Source: Actinomadura viridilutea
GTDB taxonomy: Bacteria; Actinomycetota; Actinomycetes; Streptosporangiales; Streptosporangiaceae
Direction of reading: 5' to 3'
DNA: 64,000 nucleotides
Assembly: GCA_003001795.1 (NCBI GenBank)
Contig: PVNI01000002.1
Location: 372,001-436,000 of the forward strand
Within the stretch, counting starts at the first letter, position 1. Each line of letters opens with the position of its first letter. Positions 43,917-52,081 of this stretch are shown in pieces. The notes below the pieces were generated by a model. The model saw only the letters and a list, made by a program, of their open reading frames with translations, had not been told where the DNA came from and ran no database searches. The position numbers and the translations under genes were made by a program.

Positions 43917-44411
43917 ATGCCGTCTGAATACGCTAAGGCTCTTGGGGCGCGCCTGCGCGCCATCCGCACCCAGCAGGGTCTGTCGCTGCACGGTGTGGAA
44001 GAGAAGTCCCGTGGCCGCTGGAAGGCCGTCGTCGTGGGTTCGTACGAGCGGGGCGACCGCGCCGTCACCGTTCAGAAGCTGGCCGAGCTCGCCGATTTCT
44101 ACGGCGTGCCGGTTTCCGAGTTGCTGCCCGGCGGGGCCTCGCCGAGCCCGCTCGGGCCCACCCCCAAGCTCGTGATCGACCTCGAGCGTTTGCAGCAGCT
44201 TCCGAAGGACAAGGCCGGTCCCCTCGCCCGGTACGCCGCGACGATCCAGAGCCAGCGGGGCGACTACAACGGGAAGGTCCTGTCCATCCGGCAGGAGGAC
44301 CTGCGTTCGCTGGCGGTGATCTACGACAAGTCGCCGTCGGAGCTGACCGAGGAGTTGATCGGCTGGGGCGTCCTCGACCCGGAGGCGCGGCGCGCCGTCG
44401 AGGCGTTCTGA
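43917..44411 (+). CDS. bldD: BldD master developmental regulator
   Basis: BldD represses sporulation genes during vegetative growth when bound to a tetramer of cyclic di-GMP. The 164-residue protein has an N-terminal Xre-type helix-turn-helix (about residues 9-70, RLRAIRTQQGLSLHGVEEKS) and a C-terminal domain with the RXD-X8-RXXD signature as RGD (114-116) and RQED (125-128). The positions equal those of the Streptomyces coelicolor protein. This shows the organism has the cyclic di-GMP developmental switch. The ATG has GAGCCTGGGGGA upstream. Confidence 0.96.
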   Translation: MPSEYAKALGARLRAIRTQQGLSLHGVEEKSRGRWKAVVVGSYERGDRAVTVQKLAELADFYGVPVSELLPGGASPSPLGPTPKLVIDLERLQQLPKDKAGPLARYAATIQSQRGDYNGKVLSIRQEDLRSLAVIYDKSPSELTEELIGWGVLDPEARRAVEAF

Positions 44412-44444
44412 CCTCCTGACCGGGATCGCCCTTCGATCCGCCGT

Positions 44445-44497
44445 CCGGGGCCCGGCACGCGGGACGAGCCCCTCGCGCCTCGCGTGCCGGGCCCCGG
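44445..44497. terminator. bidirectional terminator between bldD and MFS gene
   Basis: CCGGGGCCCGGCACGCG (44445-44461) and CGCGTGCCGGGCCCCGG (44481-44497) form a perfect 17-bp stem with a 19-nt loop, between two converging genes. Confidence 0.82.
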
Positions 44498-44503
44498 GCG
44501 TTG

Positions 44504-45844
44504 TCACCGCCGCGGCGCCGCCAGGGCCAGCGCCGTCACGGCCGCCATGGCGGCCGCGCTGACGGCGAAGCCGAGGGCGAACCCCCACTCGGCGGGGAAC
44601 CGCCCGCCCGCCGGCACCGACGCCGTGACGATCACCGCGCTCACCTGCGTTCCCAGGGACGCCCCCACGGTCCGCAGCAGCGTGTTCACCCCGGTGGCCA
44701 CGCCCGTGTGCGCTGCGGGCACCGCGTCGACGACCAAGTTGGCGACGGCCGCGTAGGCGAAACCCAGGCCGATGCCGCGCACCGTGCCGCCCGCGTAGAG
44801 CTGCCACATGGTGTCGTGCGCCACGCTCACGAGACCCAGGCCCGTCGCCGCGAGCATCCCTCCGGCCAGCAGGATCGTCCGCGAGCCCACGCGCCTGTCC
44901 AGCATGCCCGCGACGATCCCCGCCGCCGACATGCCCACCGCCCCCGGAAGCTGCAGCATGGCCGCCTGGGTCGCGCTCCCCCCGAATCCGAACCCCGTGC
45001 TCGCCGGGAGCTGGACGAGCAAGGGGAACAGGACGCCGCCGCCCATTAGGGCGAAGCCCGACAGCAGCGAGGCGGCGTTGGCGGTCCACACTCCCCGCGC
45101 GCGCATCAGCCGCGGGTCGATCAGCGGCTCGGGCGTCCGCGTCTCCACCACGAACCACGCCGCCGCCAGCACCGCCGCCACGGCGAGCAGGGCCGCGCCC
45201 AGGGAGAGAGCGGCCAGCCCGGCCGCCAGCCATGCGGACAGCAGCAGCGCGCCCCACCAGTCGATCCGTCCGACGGGCCGCCGCCGTCCTTCGGGAACGA
45301 TCCACCACGCGGCGAACCATCCCGGCAGGAGCCCGAACACCGGCAGCCACAGCAGCCAGCGCCAGCCGAGGTGGTCGATGACCGGTCCCGCCACGCACCA
45401 CGACACCGCCCCGCCGACGCCGAGCATGGACGACATCAGCCCGACGGCCGAGCCGCTGCGCGCGGGCGGGACGACCTCACGGATGATCGCGTACGCCAGC
45501 GGGAAGACGCCCCCGCCGATCCCGGCCAGGGCCCGGCCGGTCAGCAGCGCGGGCAGCGACGCCGCCGTGGCGGCCACGACCATGCCCGCCGTCGTCACCG
45601 CCAGCACGGCCAGCAGCACCCTGCGCGGGCCGAGCAGGTCGCCGAGCCTGCCGACCACGGGCGTGGCGACGGCGGCCGACAGCGTCATCGCCGACAGGGC
45701 CCACGCCGCGCCCGCCGCGCTCGTGCCCAGCCCCTCCTGGATGAGCGGCAGCGCCGGCGACACGACCGCCATGGACAGCGAGTAGGCCATGACGCCGAGG
45801 AAGGCCAGCAGCGGCACCAGCGCCCGCTCGCCCCGCCCCGACAC
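44504..45844 (-). CDS. MFS transporter, DHA2-like drug exporter
   Basis: This 446-residue membrane protein has about 12-14 hydrophobic segments. The MFS loop GRLGDLLGPRRVLL (motif A) is near residue 65 and a proline/glycine motif C-like segment (GVGGAVSWCVAGPVIDHLGWRW) near 142. It resembles DHA2-family exporters. The GTG start has GAGGAGGAG upstream. There is no adjacent regulator. Confidence 0.85.
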   Translation of the reverse strand: MSGRGERALVPLLAFLGVMAYSLSMAVVSPALPLIQEGLGTSAAGAAWALSAMTLSAAVATPVVGRLGDLLGPRRVLLAVLAVTTAGMVVAATAASLPALLTGRALAGIGGGVFPLAYAIIREVVPPARSGSAVGLMSSMLGVGGAVSWCVAGPVIDHLGWRWLLWLPVFGLLPGWFAAWWIVPEGRRRPVGRIDWWGALLLSAWLAAGLAALSLGAALLAVAAVLAAAWFVVETRTPEPLIDPRLMRARGVWTANAASLLSGFALMGGGVLFPLLVQLPASTGFGFGGSATQAAMLQLPGAVGMSAAGIVAGMLDRRVGSRTILLAGGMLAATGLGLVSVAHDTMWQLYAGGTVRGIGLGFAYAAVANLVVDAVPAAHTGVATGVNTLLRTVGASLGTQVSAVIVTASVPAGGRFPAEWGFALGFAVSAAAMAAVTALALAAPRR

Positions 45845-45980
45845 CGCCGCAGCTCCTCCTCCTCACCCACCCCAACCCTCTCATAACACCCAAAGCACAT
45901 AGATTCCGGGCAGCGTGCGGCCTCGGACGCACCCAAGCCGCCCCATGGGCAAGAGAACGCCGCGCGGCGCGCACGGCAGG

Positions 45981-46229
45981 TCAGTGCGGTGCGGGCCCCG
46001 GTAGGTGCGACGGGCATAGCCGCGCGAGAGGCAAGCCGGGGCGCGGCGCATGATCGGCGACCACGGCGTGGCGCAGCTCGCGCACTCGGGCCTGCAGACG
46101 ATCGATCTCGGCCGGCTCGGGCGGCGTGCGGCGGCGGCGCACGAGGTGCGACCAACGGCAGGCAGGACATGCAGCGGGTGTCGGTCGCGGCAGCCGCGCG
46201 GCGTGCTGGGCAAGGCCGGGTCGGGTCAT
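45981..46229 (-). CDS. small hypothetical protein with CxxC motif
   Basis: This 82-residue protein is basic and proline-rich, with CPAC near residue 21, a charged helical stretch PEPAEIDRLQARVRELRHAVV near 39-60 that could be a short coiled coil, and a final Cys. The ATG at 46229 follows GGGGAAG. It follows the HEPN gene on the same strand. The remaining bases 45845-45980 and 46230-46358 show no gene. A spurious ORF is possible. Confidence 0.45.
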   Translation of the reverse strand: MTRPGLAQHAARLPRPTPAACPACRWSHLVRRRRTPPEPAEIDRLQARVRELRHAVVADHAPRPGLPLARLCPSHLPGPAPH

Positions 46230-46358
46230 CTCTTCGCTTCCCCGGAGGCGCGGCCGCGGGTGGGGTCACCCTGCGGCACGGTGTCGCCTGCCCCAAGGCG
46301 CACTCAGGCCGATCGCGCGGTCTGGCTCACGGCGGTCGCCGTGCGGCGGGTGCTCCCG

Positions 46359-46874
46359 TCAGCCGGCGCGGGTGTCCGGGACGGGGAGGGTGGGTTGGCC
46401 GGGGATGCCCAGGGTGTCCTCGACGAGGGAGACGAACACCTCGGCGTCGTGCAGCAGCTCGTCGGCCTCGCGCGCGGTCACGGCGCGGGGCAGCCCCGCC
46501 TCGGCGGCGGCGCGCTTGTCGGCCCCGGCGGCGAAGAACGCGGCCCACTCGCGCAGCGCGGGCTCGGCCTCCGGGAGCAGCACCCACACGCTGCGCGGAC
46601 GGCCGCGGCGGTGGGTCTCCACGGGCTCCTTGGCGGCCAGCACCGCGGCGGCGGCGCGCAGCGCGGCCAGGTGGGCGCACACGTAGCGCACGGCGGGCGA
46701 GGTGGCCTCCGCCGCCTCGGCCAGGCCCATGCGGGCGGCGTGCAGCTGCCCTGCGGCCGTGTGCGCCGGGCGGGGGGCCGGTAGCGGGCGTGGACGCGGG
46801 CTGGGCAGGTCGCCGAACTGGACGGAAGAGTGAACGGCGGAGCGGGCGCCCCGCGCGGTCTTCGTGACGGACAT
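46359..46874 (-). CDS. SAV_6107-type HEPN domain protein
   Basis: The 171-residue protein resembles the SAV_6107 family of actinobacterial HEPN-domain proteins. Family residues visible are GRPRSVWVLLPEAEPAL near 89-105, EWAAFFAAGADKRAAAEAG and the C-terminal ADELLHDAEVFVSLVEDTLG. HEPN proteins are often RNases or nucleotide-binding partners in conflict systems, but the canonical R-x4-6-H RNase motif is not obvious here. The ATG has AAGGAG seven bases upstream. There is no nucleotidyltransferase (MNT) partner nearby. Confidence 0.75.
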   Translation of the reverse strand: MSVTKTARGARSAVHSSVQFGDLPSPRPRPLPAPRPAHTAAGQLHAARMGLAEAAEATSPAVRYVCAHLAALRAAAAVLAAKEPVETHRRGRPRSVWVLLPEAEPALREWAAFFAAGADKRAAAEAGLPRAVTAREADELLHDAEVFVSLVEDTLGIPGQPTLPVPDTRAG

Positions 46875-47214
46875 CGCCTGTCTCCTTCCGGGTCGGGCCG
46901 GCCGGGCGGAGCGCTTCCCCTCACTCCGCCCGGCCGTCCGTCCCGCCGGACCGCGCGCTGATCCGGCGGGGACGGGCCGGGGGCTCCGGGGGTCGCGCCC
47001 CCGGGCAGCACTGCGGACCCCGGCGGAGCCGACCGTCAGGTCGGCGCGCTGGGGCCGCGCCCCGTCGCCCTCGGCACGGTCCGCGAGTCCCGTACCACGT
47101 CGAACATCAGTTCGACGCATTCACAGTAAACCCTCCCCGTGACGATTCGTCAACGTGTTCGAACGCGGGTCGGGATCCTGGTCGCGGCCCCGGAAGGGCG
47201 ACGGCTCCGACGTC
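46875..47214. repeat. 340-bp intergenic region with a cluster of GC-rich hairpins
   Basis: Four inverted repeats follow one another: CGGCCGGGCGGAG/CTCCGCCCGGCCG (46899-46911 and 46924-46936, 13 bp perfect), a bulged CGTCCCGCCGGA/TCCGGCGGGGACG, CCGGGGG/CCCCCGG, and CCGAC/GTCGG. Farther out, TGACGA-T-TCGTCA (47140-47152) lies in an AT-richer promoter-like stretch. The region lies between two minus-strand genes, so it probably holds terminators for the transpeptidase gene and the promoter and leader of the HEPN gene. Confidence 0.55.
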
Positions 47215-47994
47215 TCAGGCGGGACGGCGGACGTGGACGGCGACGCCGGTGCCGACGATCTTCGGGAAGTACTCGGCGATGTGCATGGGCAGGCGCACGC
47301 ACCCGTGCGAGGCCGGGTAGTTCGGCACGCTCGGCGCGCCGTGGAACGCGATGCCGCCGTTGAAGTAGATCGGGTTGTACAGCCGTCCCAGCGGCGCGAT
47401 CCGCCAGCCGGTGATGCGGCGGCCGGTGCGGTAGTCGCCGGTGGGGGTGACCGCGTAGCGGCAGTGCTCGGCCTTGGCCTTGGGGTCCTTGCCCTTGGCC
47501 TTGGGGTCCTTGGTGCAGAAGCGTTCGCCAGAGCCCGCGGAGATGTGCGTGATCAGGCGGAGCCTGCCGTCCTTGTAGACGACCGCGTACTGGTGGGTCA
47601 GGTCGACGTCGACGCGGTCGGCCTCAGGGCGTGGGGTCAAGGGCCGAGGCTGCTTCGGGGAGTCCAGAGCCTTCCACACCGCGGCGTCGACGGTGCCGTT
47701 CACCTTGAGGCGGTTGACCTTCTGGAAGGCCCAGACCGCCATCTGGGTGGGCGCCTCGAACCTGCCGTCGGCCGCCCCGGGGTCGTAGTGGAGCTGCCGC
47801 AGGCGGGTCTGCAGCCGCCGGACGGCGTCGCCGTTGGACCCGAGCTTGAGCGTGGGACGCTGCGCCGGGGCGGCAGCCTCCTTGGTCGTCGTCGTGGCCG
47901 AGCCGCTCGGCGCAGCCAGTGCCCCCTGGGCCGTGAAACCGGTCGCCGCGACCACGCCGGCCAGCACCACCGCTATCCGCGCAGGCACCCTCAT
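47215..47994 (-). CDS. secreted L,D-transpeptidase with peptidoglycan-binding domain
   Basis: The 259-residue protein has a Sec signal peptide (MRVPARIAVVLAGVVAATGF), a PG_binding_1 domain (about 45-105, GSNGDAVRRLQTRL), and a YkuD catalytic domain ending in the active site HGAPSVPNYPASHGCVRL near 224-241. It crosslinks peptidoglycan 3-3. A 21-bp direct repeat (47472-47491 and 47493-47512) encodes KDPKAKG twice in a loop of the YkuD domain. The ATG has GGGAGG upstream; an upstream start is less likely. Confidence 0.88.
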   Translation of the reverse strand: MRVPARIAVVLAGVVAATGFTAQGALAAPSGSATTTTKEAAAPAQRPTLKLGSNGDAVRRLQTRLRQLHYDPGAADGRFEAPTQMAVWAFQKVNRLKVNGTVDAAVWKALDSPKQPRPLTPRPEADRVDVDLTHQYAVVYKDGRLRLITHISAGSGERFCTKDPKAKGKDPKAKAEHCRYAVTPTGDYRTGRRITGWRIAPLGRLYNPIYFNGGIAFHGAPSVPNYPASHGCVRLPMHIAEYFPKIVGTGVAVHVRRPA

Positions 47995-48043
47995 CAACCT
48001 CCCTTCCTGGGAAAACGCACCCAATGTGCACTCCTCGACACTC

Positions 48044-48049
48044 TAAAGT
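48044..48049 (+). promoter_or_regulatory. candidate -10 hexamer for leaderless ybaK transcript
   Basis: TAAAGT ends 6 nt before the ATG at 48056, and no ribosome binding site is present. Confidence 0.4.
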
Positions 48050-48055
48050 GCTGTC

Positions 48056-48529
48056 ATGCATGCAAACGCCGAGCGAGTGGCGAAGGCCCTGCGCGAACGG
48101 GGCGCGAGCGGTGAGATCATCGAGCTTCCCGACCCCGCCCCCACCGCCCGGGCCGCCGCGGACCAGCTGGGGTGCGAGGTCGGCGCCATCGCCAACAGCC
48201 TGGTCTTCGACGCCGACGGCGCCCCGCTGCTGGTGTTGACCAGCGGCGCGCACCGCGTCGACACCGAGAAGGTGGCCGCCCTGGTGGGGGCGCGCAAGGT
48301 GCGGAGGGCCGCGCCGGAGTTCGTGCGGCAGGCGACGGGGCAGCCGATCGGGGGTGTCGCCCCCTTGGGACATCCCGCTCCGATCCGTACGCTCGTGGAC
48401 GTCTGGCTGGACAAGTACGACCGGGTGTGGGCGGCGGGCGGTCACCCGCACACCGTCTTCCCGACCTCGTACGAGGAACTGCTGCGCATCACCGGGGGCG
48501 ACCCCGCCGACGTGGGAGTGGACGAATGA
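48056..48529 (+). CDS. ybaK: YbaK-type aminoacyl-tRNA deacylase
   Basis: The 157-residue protein belongs to the YbaK/EbsC editing-domain family, which hydrolyses mischarged tRNA such as Cys-tRNA(Pro). Family features visible are NSLVFDADGAPLLVLTSG, the lysine in DTEKVAALVGARKV and GQPIGGVAPLGH with the conserved GGVxPxG. The ATG lies downstream of a TAAAGT -10-like hexamer and is probably leaderless. It overlaps the following reductase gene (ATGA). Confidence 0.88.
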   Translation: MHANAERVAKALRERGASGEIIELPDPAPTARAAADQLGCEVGAIANSLVFDADGAPLLVLTSGAHRVDTEKVAALVGARKVRRAAPEFVRQATGQPIGGVAPLGHPAPIRTLVDVWLDKYDRVWAAGGHPHTVFPTSYEELLRITGGDPADVGVDE

Positions 48530-48885
48530 CGACCGAGATCTGGCACAACCCGCGCTGCTCCAAGAGCAGGGCCGCCAAGGCCGCGCTGGACGAGGCGGGG
48601 GTCTCCTACACCGAGCGCCGCTACCTGGACGACCCGCCCACGGCCGAGGAGCTGGACGAGGTCCTCACGCGCATCGGCGCCGACCCCTGGGACGTGGCGC
48701 GCCTGAACGAGCCGATCGCCAAGGAGCTGGACCTGAAGAACCTGGAACGCGACCGGGCGCGGTGGATCGAGGTCATGGTGGCCAACCCGGTGCTGATCCA
48801 GCGTCCGATCGTGCTGACCGGCGACGGGAAGGCGGTCGTGGCCCGCGATCCGGAGTCGGTGCGCCGGGCCCTCGACAGCGCGTGA
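48526..48885 (+). CDS. arsC: ArsC-family (glutaredoxin-type) arsenate reductase-like protein
   Basis: This 119-residue protein has the ArsC/Spx fold with the catalytic cysteine in NPRCSKSRAA near residue 11 and the C-terminal RPIVLTGDGKAVVARDPESV, where the second Arg of the anion site lies. No arsenite pump or ArsR regulator is nearby, so it may be a general thiol-disulfide protein. The ATG overlaps the ybaK stop by four bases. Confidence 0.82.
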   Translation: MTTEIWHNPRCSKSRAAKAALDEAGVSYTERRYLDDPPTAEELDEVLTRIGADPWDVARLNEPIAKELDLKNLERDRARWIEVMVANPVLIQRPIVLTGDGKAVVARDPESVRRALDSA

Positions 48886-48933
48886 CCGCGGTGTGATTCT
48901 GGGGAACCGGAGCCACGACGTTCGGGAGGGGCG

Positions 48934-49875
48934 ATGACCGCGCAGATGCGCACCGGACCGGCCGCGCGCGACGCCGACTTCCGCGGCATCGATCCGCCCG
49001 CGCTGAACCAGCTCCTCCGGCAGATGCAGGAGGCGGCCGCGGCGATCCGGAGCTGGCTCGACGCGCACCGCCCCCCGCCCGGAGTGTCCGCCGCCGGGTA
49101 CCGGCAGGCCGACCGGGTGGCGCAGTGGACGGCCGACCAGCTCGGCATGCTGACCCGACGGTACAACTTCGCGGTCACCCATCCCGACCGGGGCGGAGGC
49201 GTGAACGCGCCTCCCGCCCCCGCCCCGCGGCCGGGGCCGTCCGGCGGCGGGGGCGGCGGCGCGACGCGGGGCGTCCCCAAGCCGGACGGCGGGGCGGTCA
49301 AGGGCGGCCGGCCGTCCCGAGGCGGCGGGTCGCCGCACGCGTTCCGTCCCGTCCCGCCGAAATCTCCCCGCAAGACGACCCCGCACGGCGCGGGCGACCT
49401 CGGCGACTTCCCCACCCGGGGCGCCGCGGCGAAGGCGGCCCGCGCCGACGCCCTCGCCGTGGCCGCCGCGCTGCAGGATCGCAGGCCCGTCCCCGACTCG
49501 GTGTGGACGCACCTGAAGGCCGGCGCCGACGACCCCGACTACACCGAGAAGCTGTACGAACGGCTCGGCCCGGCCGGGGTCGCCGGCCTGCTCAAGGCGG
49601 CCGACGGCGACACGGCGTGTCTAAGGGCCGTCCAGGACTCCCTGGGCACGGCGAGCCACCGCCTCACGATGGACGCCGAGTGGCTGCGCACGCTCCTGGA
49701 CGAGGCCGACCGCACCGGCGTCCGCGACGTCGCCGTGCAGGTGCTGACCGGCGCGGACATGAGCCACCGGACCCGCGAGGCGCTGGCCGCGCTGGGGCTG
49801 CGCGACGCGTCCGGCCCCGCGTCCCCCGATCAGACGGGCGACCGCCGGCCCGTGCTCGAGAGCCGAGACCGCTGA
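48934..49875 (+). CDS. type-VII-secretion-like helical protein with DUF6571-like C-terminus
   Basis: This 313-residue protein has an N-terminal helical segment (about 24-88) with the conserved-looking HRPPPGVSAAGYRQA and QLGMLTRRYNFAVTHPD, typical of WXG100-like ESX substrates in actinomycetes. A Gly/Pro-rich linker (90-150) follows, and the C-terminal 130 residues resemble the DUF6571 module with LYERLGPAGVAGLL and ASHRLTMDAEWL. No toxin domain or nuclease motif was recognised. GGGAGGGGCG precedes the ATG. The next gene encodes a second small helical protein, so the two may form a pair. No ESX secretion core genes are in the window. Confidence 0.65.
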   Translation: MTAQMRTGPAARDADFRGIDPPALNQLLRQMQEAAAAIRSWLDAHRPPPGVSAAGYRQADRVAQWTADQLGMLTRRYNFAVTHPDRGGGVNAPPAPAPRPGPSGGGGGGATRGVPKPDGGAVKGGRPSRGGGSPHAFRPVPPKSPRKTTPHGAGDLGDFPTRGAAAKAARADALAVAAALQDRRPVPDSVWTHLKAGADDPDYTEKLYERLGPAGVAGLLKAADGDTACLRAVQDSLGTASHRLTMDAEWLRTLLDEADRTGVRDVAVQVLTGADMSHRTREALAALGLRDASGPASPDQTGDRRPVLESRDR

Positions 49876-49893
49876 GACGTCTGAGAGGTCGTC

Positions 49894-50223
49894 ATGGCCG
49901 CCCCGCCACCCCCCGGCAGCCTGCCGCCGCCGCTGGACGAGTCCGCGGCCGCGAAGCTGTCGCCGAACGAGCGCCCCAACCCCGCCTACCGGCAGCTGTA
50001 CCAGGCCTACGCGGACGCCTACGGCAGCATCGGCAGGCTGCGCCAGGCCTTGGACGCCCCCGTCAGGACGCTGCGCGGCACCGACGCGTGGCTGGGGCCG
50101 GAGGCCCGGGAGTGGGGCGGGCAGCTCGAGGCCAACCGCGCCGACCTGCACAAGGCCGCCGACCGCATCCTGTGGGACATCTACGACCGGCTCAACGCGA
50201 CCCAGCGGACCCTTCCCGTCTGA
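49894..50223 (+). CDS. WXG100-like small helical protein
   Basis: The 109-residue protein has two predicted helices separated by a glycine/tryptophan turn: YRQLYQAYADAYGSIGRLRQAL and LGPEAREWGGQLEANRADLH, with a Pro-rich N-terminus. Its size and the W-x-G-like ('WGG') turn are like ESX substrates. It starts 18 bp after the preceding gene, so it probably is its partner. Confidence 0.6.
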   Translation: MAAPPPPGSLPPPLDESAAAKLSPNERPNPAYRQLYQAYADAYGSIGRLRQALDAPVRTLRGTDAWLGPEAREWGGQLEANRADLHKAADRILWDIYDRLNATQRTLPV

Positions 50224-50270
50224 TCAGACGTTCGCACCGAGCCGGACACAGGCGGCACGGCGGGCAAGAC

Positions 50271-50276
50271 TAGGCT
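50271..50276 (+). promoter_or_regulatory. candidate -10 hexamer for leaderless GNAT transcript
   Basis: TAGGCT ends 7 nt before the GTG at 50284. No ribosome binding site is seen. Confidence 0.4.
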
Positions 50277-50283
50277 CTATTGC

Positions 50284-50868
50284 GTGAGGGAGCCGAAGCT
50301 GCGCGAGATCGACCATCGCGTCTTCCTGCGCCGCCTGAACCCCATCCTCGAGGTGTACGCGGCGGCGATGCGGCCTCCCCGGGAACAGCTGCCGGGGCGG
50401 TACACGATCATGCAGCGGCACGCCTCCTACGCGGGGTTCCGGGCGTTCGTGGCCGAACGGCGCGGACCGCTGCCGGGCCTGAACGGATCGGTGCGCGGTT
50501 TCGCCTACGGGTTCCACGGCGGGGCCGGGCAGTGGTGGCACGACGTGGTGCGGCAGGCGCTGGCCGCGGCGGGAGGGGACGAGCACGCCGCGGCCTGGAT
50601 GGACGACGCGTTCGAGGTGGCCGAGCTGCACGTGCACCCCGACCACCAGGGCCAGGGCCTGGGCCGGGCGCTGCTGAACGCGCTGTGCGAGGGCCGCTCC
50701 GAGCGGACCGCGGTGCTGTCCACGCTGGACACCCCGCCGGACTCCCCCGCGCGCAACCTGTACCGCTCGGTGGGCATGATCGATCTGCTCACCGACTTCG
50801 AGTTCCCGGGCGGCGGCCCGCGCTACGCCGTCATGGGCACCACGCTGCCGCTGACCCGACGGCGCTGA
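50284..50868 (+). CDS. GNAT family N-acetyltransferase
   Basis: This 194-residue protein is a GNAT acetyltransferase. The acetyl-CoA loop is visible as VHPDHQGQGLGRALLNAL near residue 118, preceded by the acidic AELHV strand and followed by NLYRSVGM. The acceptor substrate cannot be predicted. The start is a GTG probably translated without leader. Confidence 0.8.
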   Translation: MREPKLREIDHRVFLRRLNPILEVYAAAMRPPREQLPGRYTIMQRHASYAGFRAFVAERRGPLPGLNGSVRGFAYGFHGGAGQWWHDVVRQALAAAGGDEHAAAWMDDAFEVAELHVHPDHQGQGLGRALLNALCEGRSERTAVLSTLDTPPDSPARNLYRSVGMIDLLTDFEFPGGGPRYAVMGTTLPLTRRR

Positions 50869-50897
50869 CCGACCGGGCCGGGGCCGGGCCCGGTCGG
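50869..50897. terminator. bidirectional terminator between GNAT and metF
   Basis: CCGACCGGGCC (50869-50879) and GGCCCGGTCGG (50887-50897) form an 11-bp perfect stem with a 7-nt loop in the gap between the converging genes. Confidence 0.65.
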
Positions 50898-50910
50898 CGC
50901 GGGGAGGGCG

Positions 50911-51846
50911 TCAGGCGGTGGCGCGGGCGGCCGAGCGGGTGGAGACGTGGCCGGCCTGCTCCAGCAGCGCGTACACCTCGCGGGTCGCCGTCGACTTGTT
51001 GAAGGTGATGAAGTGGATGCCGGGCGCGTCCTGGTCGAGCAGCTCGCCGCACAGCTCGGCGGCGTGCTCGATGCCCAGGCGCCGCACCGCCTCCGGGTCG
51101 CCCGCGACCGCCTCGAACCGCTCGCGGACCTCCGGCGGGAACGGGGCGCCCGACAGCTGCTCGGAGCGCTCGATGGTGCTCAGCTGGGTGACCGGCATGA
51201 TGCCCGGGATGATCGGCACGTCGCATCCGGCCGCCGACACCCGGTCGCGCAGCCGGAAGTAGTCCTCGGCGCGGAAGAACATCTGGGTGATCGCGTAGTC
51301 GGCGCCGGCGCGGCACTTGGCCACGAAGTACCGGGTGTCGCTCTCGATGTCGGGCGAGCGCGGGTGCTTGTAGGGGAAGGCGGCCACGCCCACGCAGAAG
51401 TCCCCGGACGCGCGGATCATGCGGACCAGCTCGGCGGCGTACTCCACCCCGTCGGGGTGCTTGACCCACTCGCCCATCGGGTCGCCGGGCGGGTCGCCGC
51501 GCAGGGCCAGGATGTTGCGCACTCCGACGGCGGCGAACCGGCCGATCAGGTGGCGCAGTTCGGCGCGCGAGTGGTTGACGGCGGTGAAGTGGGCGACCGG
51601 GGTCAGGGTGGTGTCGGTGGCGATGCGCTCGACGATGTCGACGGTCTTGTCGCGGGTCCCGCCGCCGGCTCCGTAGGTCACCGAGACGAAAGACGGGTGG
51701 AGCGTCTCCAGCTCGCGGATCGTGCGCCACAGATTCCGCACCCCCTGCTCGGTCTTCGGGGGGAAGAACTCGAAGGAGAAGGTCTTGCCGCCGTCGGCCA
51801 GCAGTTCGCGAATCGTGGGGGCGCGGTCGGGACGTACGGATCGCAT
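50911..51846 (-). CDS. metF: methylenetetrahydrofolate reductase
   Basis: MetF reduces methylene-THF to methyl-THF for methionine synthesis. The 311-residue TIM-barrel flavoprotein begins with [18 protein letters not shown] and has [32 protein letters not shown] and the [10 protein letters not shown] segment. The ATG lies 6 nt after TAGGCT. GGAGG directly abuts the ATG with zero spacing and is unlikely to be used, so the transcript is probably leaderless. Confidence 0.94.
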   Translation of the reverse strand: MRSVRPDRAPTIRELLADGGKTFSFEFFPPKTEQGVRNLWRTIRELETLHPSFVSVTYGAGGGTRDKTVDIVERIATDTTLTPVAHFTAVNHSRAELRHLIGRFAAVGVRNILALRGDPPGDPMGEWVKHPDGVEYAAELVRMIRASGDFCVGVAAFPYKHPRSPDIESDTRYFVAKCRAGADYAITQMFFRAEDYFRLRDRVSAAGCDVPIIPGIMPVTQLSTIERSEQLSGAPFPPEVRERFEAVAGDPEAVRRLGIEHAAELCGELLDQDAPGIHFITFNKSTATREVYALLEQAGHVSTRSAARATA

Positions 51847-51852
51847 CCTCCA

Positions 51853-51858
51853 AGCCTA
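51853..51858 (-). promoter_or_regulatory. candidate -10 hexamer for leaderless metF transcript
   Basis: TAGGCT (minus strand) ends 6 nt before the metF ATG. Confidence 0.42.
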
Positions 51859-52081
51859 GTGGCGGGGCGCCCCGCGGCACGATCCGCCGCCGCGCGGCTT
51901 CACCCGTTCTCGACCGAGAGTCGAACCGGCGCTGGGGTTCGGCGGCCCGCGGCGCCGGGACGGCGGCGGCCGCCCCGGATGTCTCAGAAACAAGCCGATT
52001 GGAAGATGAAATTCCGGACATAGTGCGAAATACTCGCCACCGTCCGTAGGTGATCATCCAGGGAACGGAACGATCAGGAAC

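Noticed and set aside
45881..46213. 110-residue minus-strand frame
   Set aside because: Overlaps the better-supported 45981-46229 frame and has no ribosome binding site or recognisable domain.
45989..46867. Plus-strand frames across the HEPN gene and upstream
   Set aside because: Low-complexity Arg/Gly/Ala text, and the minus-strand HEPN gene has a good ribosome binding site and family residues.
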